Assembly (NCBI GenBank): GCA_038380795.1
Contig: CM076261.1
Coordinates: 13,999,226-14,063,225, forward strand
Direction of reading: 5' to 3'
DNA from: Pyrocephalus nanus
Taxonomy: Eukaryota > Chordata > Aves > Passeriformes > Tyrannidae
Length of the DNA: 64,000 nt
This document shows, piece after piece, positions 1 to 12,605 of the stretch. The notes under the pieces were generated by a model, which searched no databases, had not been told where the DNA came from, and was given only the letters and a program-made list of their open reading frames with translations. The position numbers and the translations under genes are program-made. Numbering within the stretch: the first letter of the stretch is position 1; each line of letters starts with the position of its first letter.

Positions 1-780
1 ATCAGTTAATAGAAAAACATAGTATTGCTCTCTAAGTGCTATGTATAAGAGCATCACAAGAATGTCTCAGCTGTAGCTATAAAGACTGTCACAGCCACAA
101 ATAGTGTTACAATATTATACTTTAAATTGAAGACAAATACACTCACAGAGACAATATTCTGCTTCACTTCCACGGCACTATTTCTGCAAGCTTTTTGAGT
201 TGGTTCTTTTGGGTTTGCTTTTGTTTGGTTGGTTGCTTTGGTTTGGTTTTCTGTTTGTTTGTTTTGTATTTATTTTCTTTGGAATACTTTGAATCACACA
301 CCTTATCTGTCCAAAATGACATATTTTATCTCTGACGTTTCCTAATGATCACATAGTTGTCCAGGGATTTGGCTCTGTGCTAGCTTTTAGTCCTAAAAAA
401 GCCTTGCTGAACACCGTTGCTTTCTAATTATCTTAAGCATATCAATTAAAGCTTTTTCTTAGTGTTCACATCAGAGATTTCTGAATTTCATTCTGTGTAA
501 GAATGGCAGAAGCCCTCACAGAAAGTCTTCATCTCAGTTCGAAGGCTGGTGACAAAGGTCATTATAGAAATGACTGAAAGAGAAGAATTTCTTTCTGCAT
601 AGTTTTGAAAAGGGAAAGAAAGTGTAATGAGAAAACTACTCCAAATCCTCACTTTGTCAGTGCTAGCTGTAGCCCTTAAAAATACCTAATTACAAGGAAT
701 CTATTCAATGATCATTCTTTTAAATTGAAATAAAACAACATGTAAGAAAAAGGTGCTTTCCCCACTTTCCTTCTCCCTCG
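1..780. other. Unique AT-rich noncoding DNA with a T/G-rich tract
   Basis: No coding frame or recognised repeat family is seen here. Bases 196-287 are a T/G-rich low-complexity tract of TTTG and TTGG words (A/C-rich on the other strand), a common simple-sequence texture in bird introns and intergenic DNA. The rest is ordinary AT-rich sequence. Nothing suggests an exon, because no long open frame is bounded by plausible splice sites. Confidence 0.6.
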
Positions 781-815
781 CCCCCCCCCCCAAAAAAAAA
801 AAAAAAAAAAAAAAA
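781..815. repeat. C11-A24 homopolymer pair
   Basis: Eleven consecutive C (781-791) are followed directly by 24 consecutive A (792-815). The tract lies about 20 bp upstream of the first recognisable CR1 homology. CR1 elements do not end in poly(A) and this is the 5' side of the fragment, so the A run is not its tail. It is best read as an independent simple repeat, and its length is likely to vary between individuals or assemblies. Confidence 0.9.
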
Positions 816-835
816 GTATTTAGCCCTACTTCAAC

Positions 836-2470
836 TTGTTAGATGTCTGATGGAAATATAGTGCCAAAGTGAGGAAACCACCTAGGAGGTTCCTGGAGTG
901 TGTGGAGGAAAACTTCCTGACACTGCTGGCAAGTGAACCAACTAGTGAATATGATCCCTGGACCTGTTGTTTGTGAACAGAAAAGGGCTTGTGGGTGCTG
1001 TGATGGTTGGAGGCCACCTTGGGCCTCAGCAATCATGAAATTTATACAAACTTTTGAATCTCAGAGCAGGAGAGGTGCCAGCAGCAATGCCACTTCGGAC
1101 TTCCAGGGGGTAAACTTTGACCTATTTAGAGCAGTGGTGAAAAATCTCTTGGGAGGCAGTCCTGAGGAGCAAAGGGGTTCCGGAAAGCTGGACTTGCTTC
1201 AAGAAGGAAATACTAAAGGTACAAGAGCGGGCCATCCTCATGTGCATAAAGATGAATTGGTAGGAAAGAAGAGCATCCTGCCTGAACAGAATGCTTTGGC
1301 TGGAATGCAGCAAGAAAAATGAGAGTGTATCACCTTTGGAAGAAGAGGGAGAAAGCTCAGGAGGACTCCAAAGATGTTGTGAGGTTATACAGTGACAAAA
1401 TTAGGAGGAACAAAACCCAGCAAGAACTTAATCCGGCTACTGCTGTAAAAGCCAATAAAAACTGTTTCTATAAATACATTAGCAACAAAAGGAGGGCTAA
1501 GGAGAATCTCCAACCTTTGTTGGATGTGGTGGGAAACAGAAGGACAAAGGATGAGGAAAAAGTTGTTGTATTTACTGCCTTACTTACAAAGACAGACGGC
1601 AGAATTGCTCACTGAGCCTCTTCCCACCGTTATCATCAGTTCTACCTGAGAGGGTCCCAGTTGACTGGAGGTTAGCAAATGTGACACCCATCTACAAGAA
1701 GGGATGAAAGGAGGATCCAGGGAACCACGAGCCTGATAGGCTGACCTTGGTGGCAGGGAAGGCCATGGAGCAGGTCATCTTGAGTGCCATGATGCGACAC
1801 ATACAGGACAACCAGGGAATCAGGCCCAGCCTGAGGGTGCCTCAGCAGCAGCTGACCATGAGCCAGCAATGTGCCCAGGTGGCCAAGGACAGTGGTATCC
1901 TGTCTTGTATCAGAAGTAGTGGGGACAGCAGGACAAGGGCAGTGATTTTCCCTCTGTACTTGGCACTGGTGACATGCACATCAAATCCTGTGTTCAGTTT
2001 TGGGCCCCTCACTACAAAAAGGGCTCTGAGGTGCTGGAGCATGTCTAGAGAAGGGCAAAGAAGCTGGTTAAGGGTCTGGAGAACAAGTTTTATGAGGAGA
2101 AGCTGAGGGACCTGGGGTAATTTAGTCTGGAGAGAAGGAGGCTCAGGGGACACCTTACTGCTCTATACAACTACCTGAAAGGAGGTTGTAGCAAGGTGGA
2201 GGTCAGTCTCTATTTCCAAATAACAAGCAACAGGATGAGAGGATATGGTCTCAAGCTGTACCAGGGGAGGTTTATATTGAATATGAAGGAAAAGTTGTTC
2301 ACAAAAAGGCTTGTTAAACACTGGAACCGGCTGCCCCAGGAAGTGGTTGACTCACCAGTCCTGGAGATATTTAAAAGACATGTAGATATGGTACTTAAGG
2401 TTATAGTTTAGTGATCTACTTGGCAGTGCTCAATGATCTTAAAGATCCCGAATGATTCTATGATTCTACA
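836..2470 (+). mobile_element. CR1 LINE, 5'-truncated and internally deleted ORF2 remnant with intact 3' tail
   Basis: Translated pieces in shifting frames follow CR1 ORF2 in order. The C-terminal part of the endonuclease region comes first (about 836-960, including an ENFLTLL-like stretch), then the linker (VNFDLFRAVVKN near 1110-1145). An open frame at 1319-1615 holds the YKYISNKRRAKENLQPLLD segment. The start of reverse transcriptase follows at about 1675-1830 (VTPIYKKG, EDPGNHEP, MEQVILSAMMRHIQDNQGIR). The C-terminal domain runs from about 1855 to 2400 (MSQQCAQVAKDSGILSCIR, then a KHWNRLPQEVV block). Two pieces expected in the family are missing: one between about 1615 and 1650, and one near 1830-1855 that removes the catalytic core of the polymerase. 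Stops and frameshifts are frequent. The 3' end carries two phased octamers, ATTCTATG and ATTCTACA (2455-2470). The element is dead; the CR1 assignment is firm, the subfamily is not. Confidence 0.93.
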
Positions 2471-2862
2471 ATTTTAATTAGAGTCACTGGGTTTAGCCAT
2501 GAGGTGTAGAAATATATGAAATATAGAATAGCCTTTCTTGGAGTATTTCTGTTATGTGCTTGGTTTCCCAATTGGAATGAAGGATGTAGAGGTGTGCCAT
2601 CACAAAAAGAGCTGTGACAACTAATTTATTTCATTTATTGCAAATTTTAATTGAATGTTATAGAATTTGAAATCCAATCTAATATTCAAACTAACTATAT
2701 CTATGTTGTCCAGAGGGTAGGGACACACATAGATCCCAATAAAATATCCGTACCTTTTACTGCCTCTCTTAGTTTCTCTTTATTTTCCCAGGCAACAATT
2801 GCAAGCAATCCTGTTTTCCTCTCTTGGGACTGCTCTGCATATGCCTATTTTTGCATTTACAG
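2471..2862. other. Unique noncoding DNA, nothing recognised
   Basis: This AT-rich stretch follows the CR1 tail. A 73-codon open frame starting at 2651 (+) has no recognisable domain and is probably chance. Confidence 0.5.
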
Positions 2863-2891
2863 TCCTGATTAGTCCTCAGGGCTAATCAGGA
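2863..2891. repeat. 29-nt near-perfect palindrome
   Basis: TCCTGATTAG (2863-2872) is repeated as its exact reverse complement CTAATCAGGA (2882-2891). The 9-nt centre TCCTCAGGG is itself almost self-complementary, so only one base pair besides the central base is unmatched across the 29 nt. It could form a hairpin or a cruciform. No T-run or other terminator context is present, and no function is assigned. Confidence 0.85.
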
Positions 2892-3859
2892 GGGAGTATG
2901 ACAAGACTATCCATGTTAGATCAGAACAAAGGCGCACAAAGTGTCCAGAATCTCATCTCCCATAATGTTTGAGACTGGATTTTTGCAGGGGTATATAGCT
3001 AAAGAAAATCAGTTAGGCACTTCTCTCAATGAAGATTCCTTTTGTGACTATGAGGTTTTAGTGTTGTACCCACATTGTTGTATTTAATAGCCCTTAATGG
3101 GACTTACTTCCACTCGTTCATCTAATTACTTTTTGAACTGATTTATATTTTGGCATCAAATGAGTTATGCAGCAATGAGTTACACAATTTAATTATGTAT
3201 TATATGAAAAGCAATTTACACTTCAGCCTGATAATTTACTTGGGTGCTTGCTGGTTTTTGTGTCATGAATGGTGAATAACATATCCTAAATCACTTTTGA
3301 CCTGCCATTCATGACTTCATATATTTCAATTATACCATCCTTCCTCATCCCTTTTCCAAATTTGAATAACCTTGCTTATAAAATCTCTCCTTGTATAGAA
3401 GTCATTCTCTGTGGTTCATTATCAAAATTACACTTGCCAGTACCATTTTTAATTTTGATGATCATAGCTCAATAGAACAGTGAGTTTTACTCTTCCGTAA
3501 TTTTATAGTGGAATGACACACAGTAAACAATATGTACAACACCAGGGACTTCACAGCACTCTGTATTTTTTATTAACACCAATCCTCTTTCAGACAGTAG
3601 TAATTCTATAAGGTATCTTTCCTGTAATCTCATGGCAGCCTAATCTCTCTAAGAACCTTGTTCAGAGACTTTTACAACAGATTTTTGCAAATTTATGTAT
3701 ACTATACCACCCATATCAAATTTCTCAAATATGTGCTCAACTGACTTCTTCATACAACAAATTAATGTGAAATGTGGCTCCTCTTTACAAAAGCCACACT
3801 AACGGTTCTCCATTTTATCACCTTTATTCATGTATTTATTCATGTGATCATTCTTTGTG
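2892..3859. other. Unique AT-rich noncoding DNA
   Basis: No repeat family, open frame or regulatory motif is recognised in this interval between the palindrome and the next CR1 fragment. Confidence 0.5.
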
Positions 3860-4180
3860 AGAGGAAGAGGAGGGGCAGGCACTGATCTCTTCTCTGTAGT
3901 TACCAGCGACAGGACCTGAGGGAAGGGCCTGAAGCTGTGTCAGGGGAGATTTAGGTTGGGCATTAGAAAGAGGTTCTTCACCCAGAGGTTGGTTGGGCAC
4001 TAGAACAGGCTTCTCAGGGAGTGGTCATGGCACTAAACCTGAGAGAGTTCAGGAACTGTTTGGATGATACTCTCAGGCACATGGTGGGATTCTTGGGGAT
4101 GGTCCTGTGCACAGCTAAGAGTTGGACTAGATGATCCTTGAGAGTCCCTTCCAAATCAATATATTCTGTGATTCTGTGAT
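3860..4180 (+). mobile_element. CR1 LINE 3' end (about 320 bp)
   Basis: This is a classic 5'-truncated CR1 copy. It opens in the last part of ORF2 (GAGGGGCAGGCACTGATCTC near 3870, then a CTGAAGCTGTGTCAGGGGAG stretch near 3930) and runs through the short 3' UTR (GAGTTGGACTAGATGATCCT near 4120). It ends in two perfect octamers ATTCTGTG at 4163-4170 and 4171-4178. Conservation by eye is higher than in the 836-2470 copy, which suggests a younger insertion or a less decayed subfamily. It cannot encode protein. Confidence 0.95.
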
Positions 4181-6600
4181 TTGAAAGTGAGAGTTAGTTG
4201 TCTGTACTTCTGTAAGTTCCCTTGGATCTCTTTTTAAATATTTTGACTCCCCCCTAGCCAGGTACCAAAACTAATTAAAATGGTTGCCTGCAAATCACAG
4301 TTAACTGTTCAGCAATGTCACAGTGTTCTCTTTTGGAACTTCTGGTTATAAAGCTTTTGATCCTTCTGGCTTATGGCTATTCATGGCTACATGTCTATAA
4401 TCTTTCTAACTGTTGTTACAACCTGAAAATAAAAGATGAGTCCAATGTATCACTGACCTGTACATTTACTTTGGAGCCTAACTGTTAGAGTATTAGTTGG
4501 AAAAGTCCTCCTTAATTTTTGCTCAGTTTCCAGTCCTAGCGGATGTTGAAGCTCTATTTAGAATTCATTTGTTTTAGAAATTAGGTCTATTTTCATCTTA
4601 TGAAAACCTTACATTTTCTTCAAACACACAAATTTCTGATAAGTTACTACTGACATGATTTTTACATGAGCAGATTGAACATGTGTAACACTGCATAGCA
4701 GTGTTTGTTCAAGCTGAAGGTTGCTCTTTTCATTATTCTACCAAAGTAAAGAAATAAAACATTACCAATTACATTGTGTTCATACTTCGGGTTTGTTCAT
4801 TCTGCAAAAAATTTAAACTTATAGAAAGTATGAAGCTAAAGTATTAATTTTTCATGTTACTCCAAAGTCTTGATGCTTAAACATTAGTCTTTATTCCCTG
4901 TATCCATTGTTTTATCTGTTTATTCTCTGTGAAGGCTGTGTGTTATTTTTGCTTAGCTGCCCTTAGGCATTTGCAGATATAATGACCATTTTCTTTCAGT
5001 ATATAGCCTTTCATCTAACATTTTTGTAATTTTGTTGTGGAAAGATGATGTTGTCTAGGTGAAATTTACCTTAAAAAGCTCTGTAAAAATTTACCAGTGA
5101 GATTAAAAAGCTAATAAAGTTGTAAAATGTAGATCTTCCATATACTTGGCAATTACGCTGTCAGTCTATGATTAGATTTCTATATAAAGAAGTTATAAGA
5201 GAAAATGCAAGAACCTTGTATAATAAACAGTACAGACATTAAAGAAAGCAATAAGGACCAGACAAGCATTTCCAAACTTCAAAGCAACATTACAGTAATT
5301 GTTTAAAACCTTCAACTATTAATATTGTTATGAAACAATGTGATGAGCACTTCAGTACTTCTATTCAAAAAGATACTTTTAACAGAAATTAATTATGAAA
5401 TTTATTTTACTGCTTGGAAAAGTTATAGTTCACTAGTACTTTTCTTTTTGGTCTAGAAAAGCTCTGAAAATAAAGAAAAAAAATTATATGGTCAGAGATG
5501 GATTTCATTACTCCACAAACTGATCTTTTAACAGTTACTCAAATATTTTACATATAATTTGCTCTAACTACCATTCATCAGCAAAAGTCCATCAATCAGT
5601 TTCATTACATTCAGAAGTGTATCACAACAGTAACTTCATTCTTTTCTCAGCCTTAGTTGTTGTTTTCCATAGCCTAGTATCCCTTTAATGTTTTAATTCA
5701 TTGATAGATTCTTTAAATTGCAAATGACCTGCATTCAATCCTAGTTCTCCCTTCTTGGACCTGCTTAAGCTTCAATTCATATCTTAATAAAAAAGAAATT
5801 TCATTATTTGCCTACTCTTTTTTAATAGCAGATTTTTCCTTTGATCTCTCTTTTATGCAGCAGTTAATGCCTCTATATTTAATACAAAACCATCAAACTG
5901 TTCATTTCATGTGAGTATCGATTCACCTTACACATTAATACTTTTTCTTGTCCATCCTCCTGTCCCTTTTTTATTTCATCTCACAGGTTACCATCTCACA
6001 GACCCTGATATTTACACAAGAATTTCCAAATTAAACAAGAACTTAATATTTTACTCACTATTAAACCTTTGATAGATTAGAGCAAAATTTTAAAGACTGA
6101 AGCTTTACCTCTCCTTCTGACCCCAAAAAAAAGGTTATTTTTTTTAATTCTTTTTCCTCTCAGATAGATCATAATTTTTTTTAAAAATTACCCCCCCAAT
6201 AATTTATAACTATTTCAATTTATTAACTAATTAAAAATATAAAGGAAATATGTATACAGAAATACTGTCTCTAGCACCAAACTTTCCTAATCTGCAAATC
6301 ATGGAAGACTAGAAACACAAATGTAATAACAAACTGATATTTGTTCTTTGTCATGGGCACACCAGAAGGTTCAGAAATAAAGATGATGTCATTCCGAGTT
6401 TATAACCTTTTTTTATTTCCAGTCTACTTCTTTTATTCCTATGTATATAGTTTTATTTGCATTTGTGAGAGTACTCCGTTCATATATAGAAATTCAGCTC
6501 TAGACATTTCACTCAAGACACTATATCTGTACCAGAAGCAGCTCCTGTCACAAGAAATGCAAACACTGGGCTGATGAGATGTACCCAGAGACATACAGCA
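4181..6600. other. Unique AT-rich noncoding DNA
   Basis: No gene or known repeat is recognised. Short T and A runs occur around 6120-6200. The texture is that of intron or intergenic DNA, with stops frequent in all frames. Confidence 0.5.
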
Positions 6601-7848
6601 TGTTAGACAGTAGCATTCATACAATTAATGGCATTTCCAGAGGTTCCAGCAGAAAAACCCAGGCCCTCGCTCACTTGTTGTCTGGTTTCTCTAAGAGCCT
6701 GCACACAGACAGATTTGGGAACTGTGGTCTGAAGTGAACACAAGCATCGGATGTGATTTGTGGCAAACTTGCTCTCTGTTCTTTGAGGTGAGAAGGGTGA
6801 GGTGAGAAGCAGCTGCCAGAGTATGTGACACATCACACATACCACATAGGTAGGTGGAAAGGATTGGCTGGGAGATGAGGGACACCAGACTGAAAAGGTT
6901 ACATAAAAGGAAGGTGTAGGGGAATGAGGGCAGCAGGGTGTGTTTCTGATTGGGAAGTTTGCAGACACGTACTTTGACACAAAGTTATCAGGCAGCTATA
7001 TATCAGTATAGTAACTGACTGTGATGGTACAGGGTACTGTTTGTAGTGTTTGTGTCCCCCATGCATATACATGTTCATGTTAGGATCTCAGCATAGCATA
7101 ATTGACTACCATTACAATAAAAGTTATAAGTACCACTAGAGGGCATTAAAAACACCATAAATAACTTTTGGCAAAAAGGCTTGAAAAGACCCAGATGAGA
7201 AAAGCTGTGAAGGATGACAGGAAGGATAGACAGGAAACATATGGATCCTATGCAGCACGTGTTCACAGAAATATTAACTGAATTGGAGGTGCTGAAGGTC
7301 TGGGGCTTACGATGCCAGACAGCTTCCACAGAGAGGACAAGGGTTAATACTAAATTTTATGTCAGCACTCAGATAATTAGCTAATTTACATATTTCAGCC
7401 TGTAGGCCATCTACTTAATGACTAGTGAATGTTCTAAAATGATGACAAAAATTATGTTTCAGACTGCACGTAAAGATCAAATGGTGATCTTTAACTTCAC
7501 TGAGGGCAATAGAAACAGCAGCAAGAAACAAACGTTTTACTCTCACCAGTCAAGGTAAAGCATATTGCTGAGAGGTCTGTGCAGGTTGAGCAGAAGGGCA
7601 AAACAAAGGGGGCCTGAAATCATCCAAAAAGCAGAGTTCTCAGCTCTGTTGTAACAGACATTTTTGCTTCGTATCAGTTCAGCTGTGCAGCAGAACAAAA
7701 GACACAAAGGAAAAGTCACCTTGTAAGTAACAAGGTCTGTCAAGTATTGTCACTTATAGAAACACATGTTAAGTTTTCTTGCAGGCTTTTCTCAGCACTA
7801 GAGAATTTTTTTAACTGAATTCTCAGATTTATCTTAGGAAAAAAGTTC
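6601..7848. other. Noncoding DNA with a slightly GC-richer patch (about 6640-6960)
   Basis: The base composition rises in G and C between about 6640 and 6960 relative to its flanks. A 125-codon open frame on the minus strand (6603-6980) covers it. Its translation is rich in Ser, Pro and Cys and has no domain I recognise, so I do not call it a gene. No CR1 or LTR homology is seen. Confidence 0.4.
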
Positions 7849-7885
7849 AAAAAAAAAAAAAAAGAAAAAAAAGAAAAAAGAAAAG
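7849..7885. repeat. A-rich (A)n/(GAAAA)n tract
   Basis: An A homopolymer interrupted by single G residues forms a purine-only run on the plus strand. No LINE or SINE body is recognisable upstream that would make it a retroposon tail. Confidence 0.85.
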
Positions 7886-8416
7886 TGCTGCAATGGTGGA
7901 GTCACAACATTTATTTTTAAAAGCTGTGTCCCAAATGGTCCCATAAACTGAATGTCCCTAACATAGTTTGCTCTGCCTAGAGGGATCATATAAAAGATTT
8001 ATTTACTGTTTCAAGTTATTATTTAGGGGAGCAATGTCCCTCTAGATCATTTTATTTTGTTTCTGGTCTCAAAAGGTCTGTATACAAACATGTTATATAG
8101 GGTAAAGTCAAGGAGAGCTCAGCCCTTTAGGCCAGTAGTTCAAGCAGGGCCACAAATACTTCACAGAGGAGTGTAGAGATATAAGAAAAAGGAAGACAGG
8201 CACAGCTGAGAGAAAAAAACAGTATTTCTTATAAAGGGAGAGGCAAACTGAATTAAAGTTGCCTGAATACAGACTTCTTAGAAGCTCGAATCAACTGTGA
8301 AGTCCCGGTTTTGACATGCATCATATATCTTACCCTATTGCTAGTGACAAAAAAATTTAGAAAGCTTCTTCCATGGAAAAAGGCACAAAACAGACAGGCA
8401 TACTCACAGAGGATCT
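7886..8416. other. Unique noncoding DNA
   Basis: Nothing is recognised between the two A-rich tracts. Confidence 0.45.
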
Positions 8417-8475
8417 AAAAAAAAAAAAAAAACAAACAAAAAACAACAAAACAAAAAAAAACCAACAAAAAGTTT
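8417..8475. repeat. A-rich (A)n/(CAAA)n tract
   Basis: A run of about 15 A is followed by CAAA, CAAAA and CAACAAAA words and a second A run, ending in ACCAACAAAAAG. It is low-complexity DNA with no associated element body recognised. Confidence 0.85.
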
Positions 8476-8780
8476 TCCTTTCAGATGTTTCAGTATATGA
8501 AAAAATAATATAGCTGGAAATAATGTGAAAAAAAGAGCCACACTGGTAAATGTAGTCTTAACATACCACCTAGGCAGACAATAATCATATTTATTGAAAT
8601 TTTTTACCAGCTAATTTTTGCAGAGAAGAAATTTAAGGCTGAAGGAAAATTTCTTACAAGATAGGACAATTTTCTCCATACTGGTAAATAAATGCCATCC
8701 TCAGCCACAAGGTGTAGTGTCATATACATGTTCATAACATTTCAGACTACAGATTCTCACAGATTTAGTACTTACTTTAG

Positions 8781-8801
8781 AAGATCAGCACGGCTGATCT
8801 T
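8781..8801. repeat. 9-bp inverted repeat, 3-nt loop
   Basis: AAGATCAGC (8781-8789) and GCTGATCTT (8793-8801) are perfect reverse complements separated by ACG. About one such tight hairpin is expected by chance in 64 kb, so no function is claimed. Confidence 0.8.
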
Positions 8802-11800
8802 ACATGTTCCTGACCCTTTAGAAGTATGGGGTTCAGATGGAGCACCCAGCAAAGAACTGTGACAGAGGAGAGCTTTCAGAGGGTGAACAACTTGCCTGAG
8901 AGAGAGATGCAGATTCCTTTCTTCTCCTTACATGACCCAGATTTTTGTTATAAGTTTCAACTCTTGCTTCTTATTATTCGAAATTCAAAATATTAGAGTT
9001 TCAAATTTTCCATTTGAAGTGTATGACAATGGCAGAGACCACATTCCCTGAATCAAATGATAATCAACTAAAAGTTTAATTTGTTAGATTCCTTTAAGAA
9101 TATACAAATTTCTGTAGCATACACCTAATTATATTATCATTCAATATTTTTATCATTCAAGTTGTGCTTATTTTATTAATACTAAAATAAAATAATTTCA
9201 TAAGAATAACAGTATAAATAATCTAGTATGTTATATGTAATATTGTAATTTATGAAGTCTCTTACAGTGAAATAATTTTTTATTTTAAGCTGTCATTACA
9301 GTAGCAATATGTTTAAAATTTCTGCAATTCCATTTAACTTCAGAAAAAAATATTAATTTTCCTTCTTCATTTAGATAATCATGAACAGGAAGACTATTAA
9401 ATATTTTAAGAAACTGATTGAAGGATGACTTTAAATGGACATTAGTTCACAATCTAATACAAAGCTATGAGACTGGTAGACATTCTCTTTTGAATCTCTT
9501 AGTACAAAATTTCTTCCACACAAACGTTCCTTATCTATCTGTTCTATCAGATCTTCAGATCTCCAGTAATCCTTGTGGTTTTCTATAAAATCTTTTTTTT
9601 TTTTTTTTCCATTTAGAGAAAGGAGTATGGTCTGGCATTATTTTTTAGGTTTGTACAAACCAAAACAAGAAGTCACATTGGGAAACTGCTCTTTACAATT
9701 GACTTGACAATTCCACTCCTTTTTTCTGTCTTGGTGTACTTTTAGATGAGCTGTCATTTAGGATCATCTAGTCCTTGCTGTGTAGTTTCTCATTTAACAA
9801 CTGCATCATGTCATAACATACAGCAAACACCAGAAATATCTAATTCCTATTAGAGTATGAGTTTTTAGATTCAGTGATTTTTTGTTAAAGTGAAGGTTTA
9901 TACTATCAGGTACAAAAGAAGAGACGTTGCACAGTACAAAAGTTGTCACCATAATATAATTTTAATATTGCATATATGTACACATATAATCCAAAAGAAC
10001 ATTAGTTCCTGTCTTAAGGTAATCAAGGACTCAAGTGACTACTACAGTTGTGTAGCAGTCAACAATTACAAGATATGTTGATATTCCTTTGGAGGCAGCA
10101 ATTCACATAAAAAATATGTCAACTTGACTGAATCTTAAATTCTTTCTTCAAGAGAATCAAAAATATTTGGGGTAATGTCAAGAGTTGTAGGGGCTTTCTC
10201 AGTTTAATGATTCCTCTGTCATGGAAAACAACACTACCTTGCTCTAGCTATCAGACAATATCTTTTAAGCACTGTGGTTAACACTCTGCAAGACATTTGT
10301 TGTTTCAATGGCTCTTTCTCTGTTATTTTTCTATATTTTCCAAGACATTAGCAAGAAAAGCAGTATCAACAAGTTCTTCATGCTGAGAATCTATACTTGG
10401 ATTATATAAAATAGTACTGTTTTCATGTAGATCTACAATTGCAAACACTTTTTAAGCAACTAAAAATATTTTTGCATTTACAACATTAGTTTGATTTCAA
10501 TTAATGCTATGTTTACCATGCCAGGCAAAATCAATTGTAAATTTTTTTCTTCTAGTGCTCTCCGTTGATGAAATGTTTCCATCATAATCCACTTTCCAGC
10601 CATTTCTAGCATTACTTTAGCACTAATAATAAGTTAATTGACCCTTAGATTGGTGATCATTCTGCTTGTTCTGTGATACTTTGTTTTAGATCAAAAAAGC
10701 CTAGATATTGTGCCTCATGAGGATAGTATATAATCCCTGAAAAATACAAGGAATATAATTCTCATTAGAAACCAAAACAAGGGTTGCATAGGATTGTTCA
10801 AGCTCATTTTCACCTGTTCTGGAAATATATTTAAGATGCACTATCTGCATTTTATCAGTGGCTGAAGAACTTTCTACACTGGGTGGAAATGTAAGAAGTT
10901 TTTCTTTAAAGTAGTCTTTCTTGTGGTGGAGCAATTATCAGAAAGGTAGCTCATGATCCAACATTCAGACTCACTTGGAGGAATGAGAAACTATTTTCCA
11001 TTCCAGCTGACCATGTGCTTGTCTTCAGGTAGAAGAAGATAGTACAAAGAGGAACTGAGACATCAGATTTAATGAAGGTGTTTTCCATCACAGTTTGACT
11101 TAAAATTCTTATCTACATCACCTCCAAGCTGCAAGGAAACTTTTTTTTCTCTGTTCAGTACTGTCACCAGGCTCTGAGACCTTAAAAATCCACCACAGTG
11201 TGCTAATGGTTGGACTTTTCCTTATGGAAGCAAACCAAATCTTAAAAGAAATTTTTGAAGAAATTGGTAAGATCTGTACCTTATCTCTGCTATAGTACTA
11301 ACGAGATCCACAGCCTGTATGCAACAGGAAGATAGTTTTTTTCAGATAAGAATTGACACTCCCATATGTTTTCTTCCTTTAAAGCTGTAAATTTACAAAC
11401 ATAAAAAAAGAATCTTGGATAATATCACTCAAAAATTGGCACAAATTATATAATTTTGGTCAAAGTTTCACTTTTCATTTTGAATGTTGAGTTTAGTTAT
11501 TTTTAAATGTTAATTAGTTTGATGGCTCAATTGCTTAGACATAAAGGTGAGATTTTGTCTGAAAGTTGAACTTGCCTCTTTTTTATCTTGTTCATTCAGC
11601 AGAGTAAGGATAAATTACATGCAAAATAGGAGATGAGTAGTCACCTTGAAATGGGTAATGGTAGCTGGCTGGGAGCTTCCAGTATAGCTGTTTCTGGATT
11701 TATGCATAAAATACTGGAGTTTAGCAGTTTTTATTTATAAAGATAAAATGGAGGAATACTGGGGTTTGTTACCTTCTTGACAATAGTTGTCTGAAAAGCA

Positions 11801-12605
11801 GGTCTGAATGAATCCAATAGATCTTGCAAACTTTATGCCTTTGCCTGCTAAAGCTGTCTGCTTTCCATGAGCATGGGAGAAAGATCACAGTGGAAATTCT
11901 CTGAATCACTCATCCTTTGTGCTTCAGTGTTGTAAAATTATAGAAGTAATATACTTAGATTAAACCTCCTTTACACAAATTTGTGTTTCCTAACCTTTCT
12001 ACCTGAGGATTATCCTAACACTAAGGGCAATATGCTCAGGGTTGTGAGCATGAATCCTGTCTTCTTTTCTGCAATGAGAAGAGGTAGCACAATCCCTTCT
12101 GGCATCATTTCCTATTTTCTCCCTAAATCCAGAAAACCTGATGCAGTGTGCATTCAAATTATACACGATGTCTCTGAATACTGCATAAAGATCAGATAAA
12201 ATAAATGTCTGGAAACAAAGCTGGTACTGAAATTGCACAGAAGCCTCATCCTTTATAAGCTTTTGTGAACAAATAATTCAGCTGCAGAAAGATTGTGATT
12301 TTTCAAGACATTTCATCTCGAAGCTTGATACTAAGAATGGAAGATTCTTCAAACCGAAGAAGGAAGGAAACAGCTAGAATGCCTTTTTCTTGTCTGTTTT
12401 TTAAACTTTGAAAAGAAAACGCTATCCAAGCCAAAGACTTCAGCCACACACTACAGAAAAATAGACTGCTGACAGAATTTCTTCACAGAAAGAAATCAGA
12501 GCCAGATACTATTAGCTGTGAACTAGGAGATTTAATTGTTACTAGCAAGATACCTTCTACATAAAGCAAACTTAACCTTTTTAAGATTAGTATCATTTCA
12601 AAATG
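8802..12605. other. Unique AT-rich noncoding DNA
   Basis: No repeat family or exon is recognised. A T16 tract lies at 9593-9608. The part from about 9050 to 9360 is especially A/T-rich with many ATTA and TAAT words. Open frames of 60-80 codons (for example 10701-10934 on the minus strand) have no recognisable domain. Confidence 0.5.

Noticed and set aside
933..1615. Adjacent plus-strand open frames of 129 and 98 codons that could look like a small gene pair
   Set aside because: Both are pieces of a decayed CR1 ORF2 in different frames, continuous with flanking CR1 sequence that ends in the terminal octamers.
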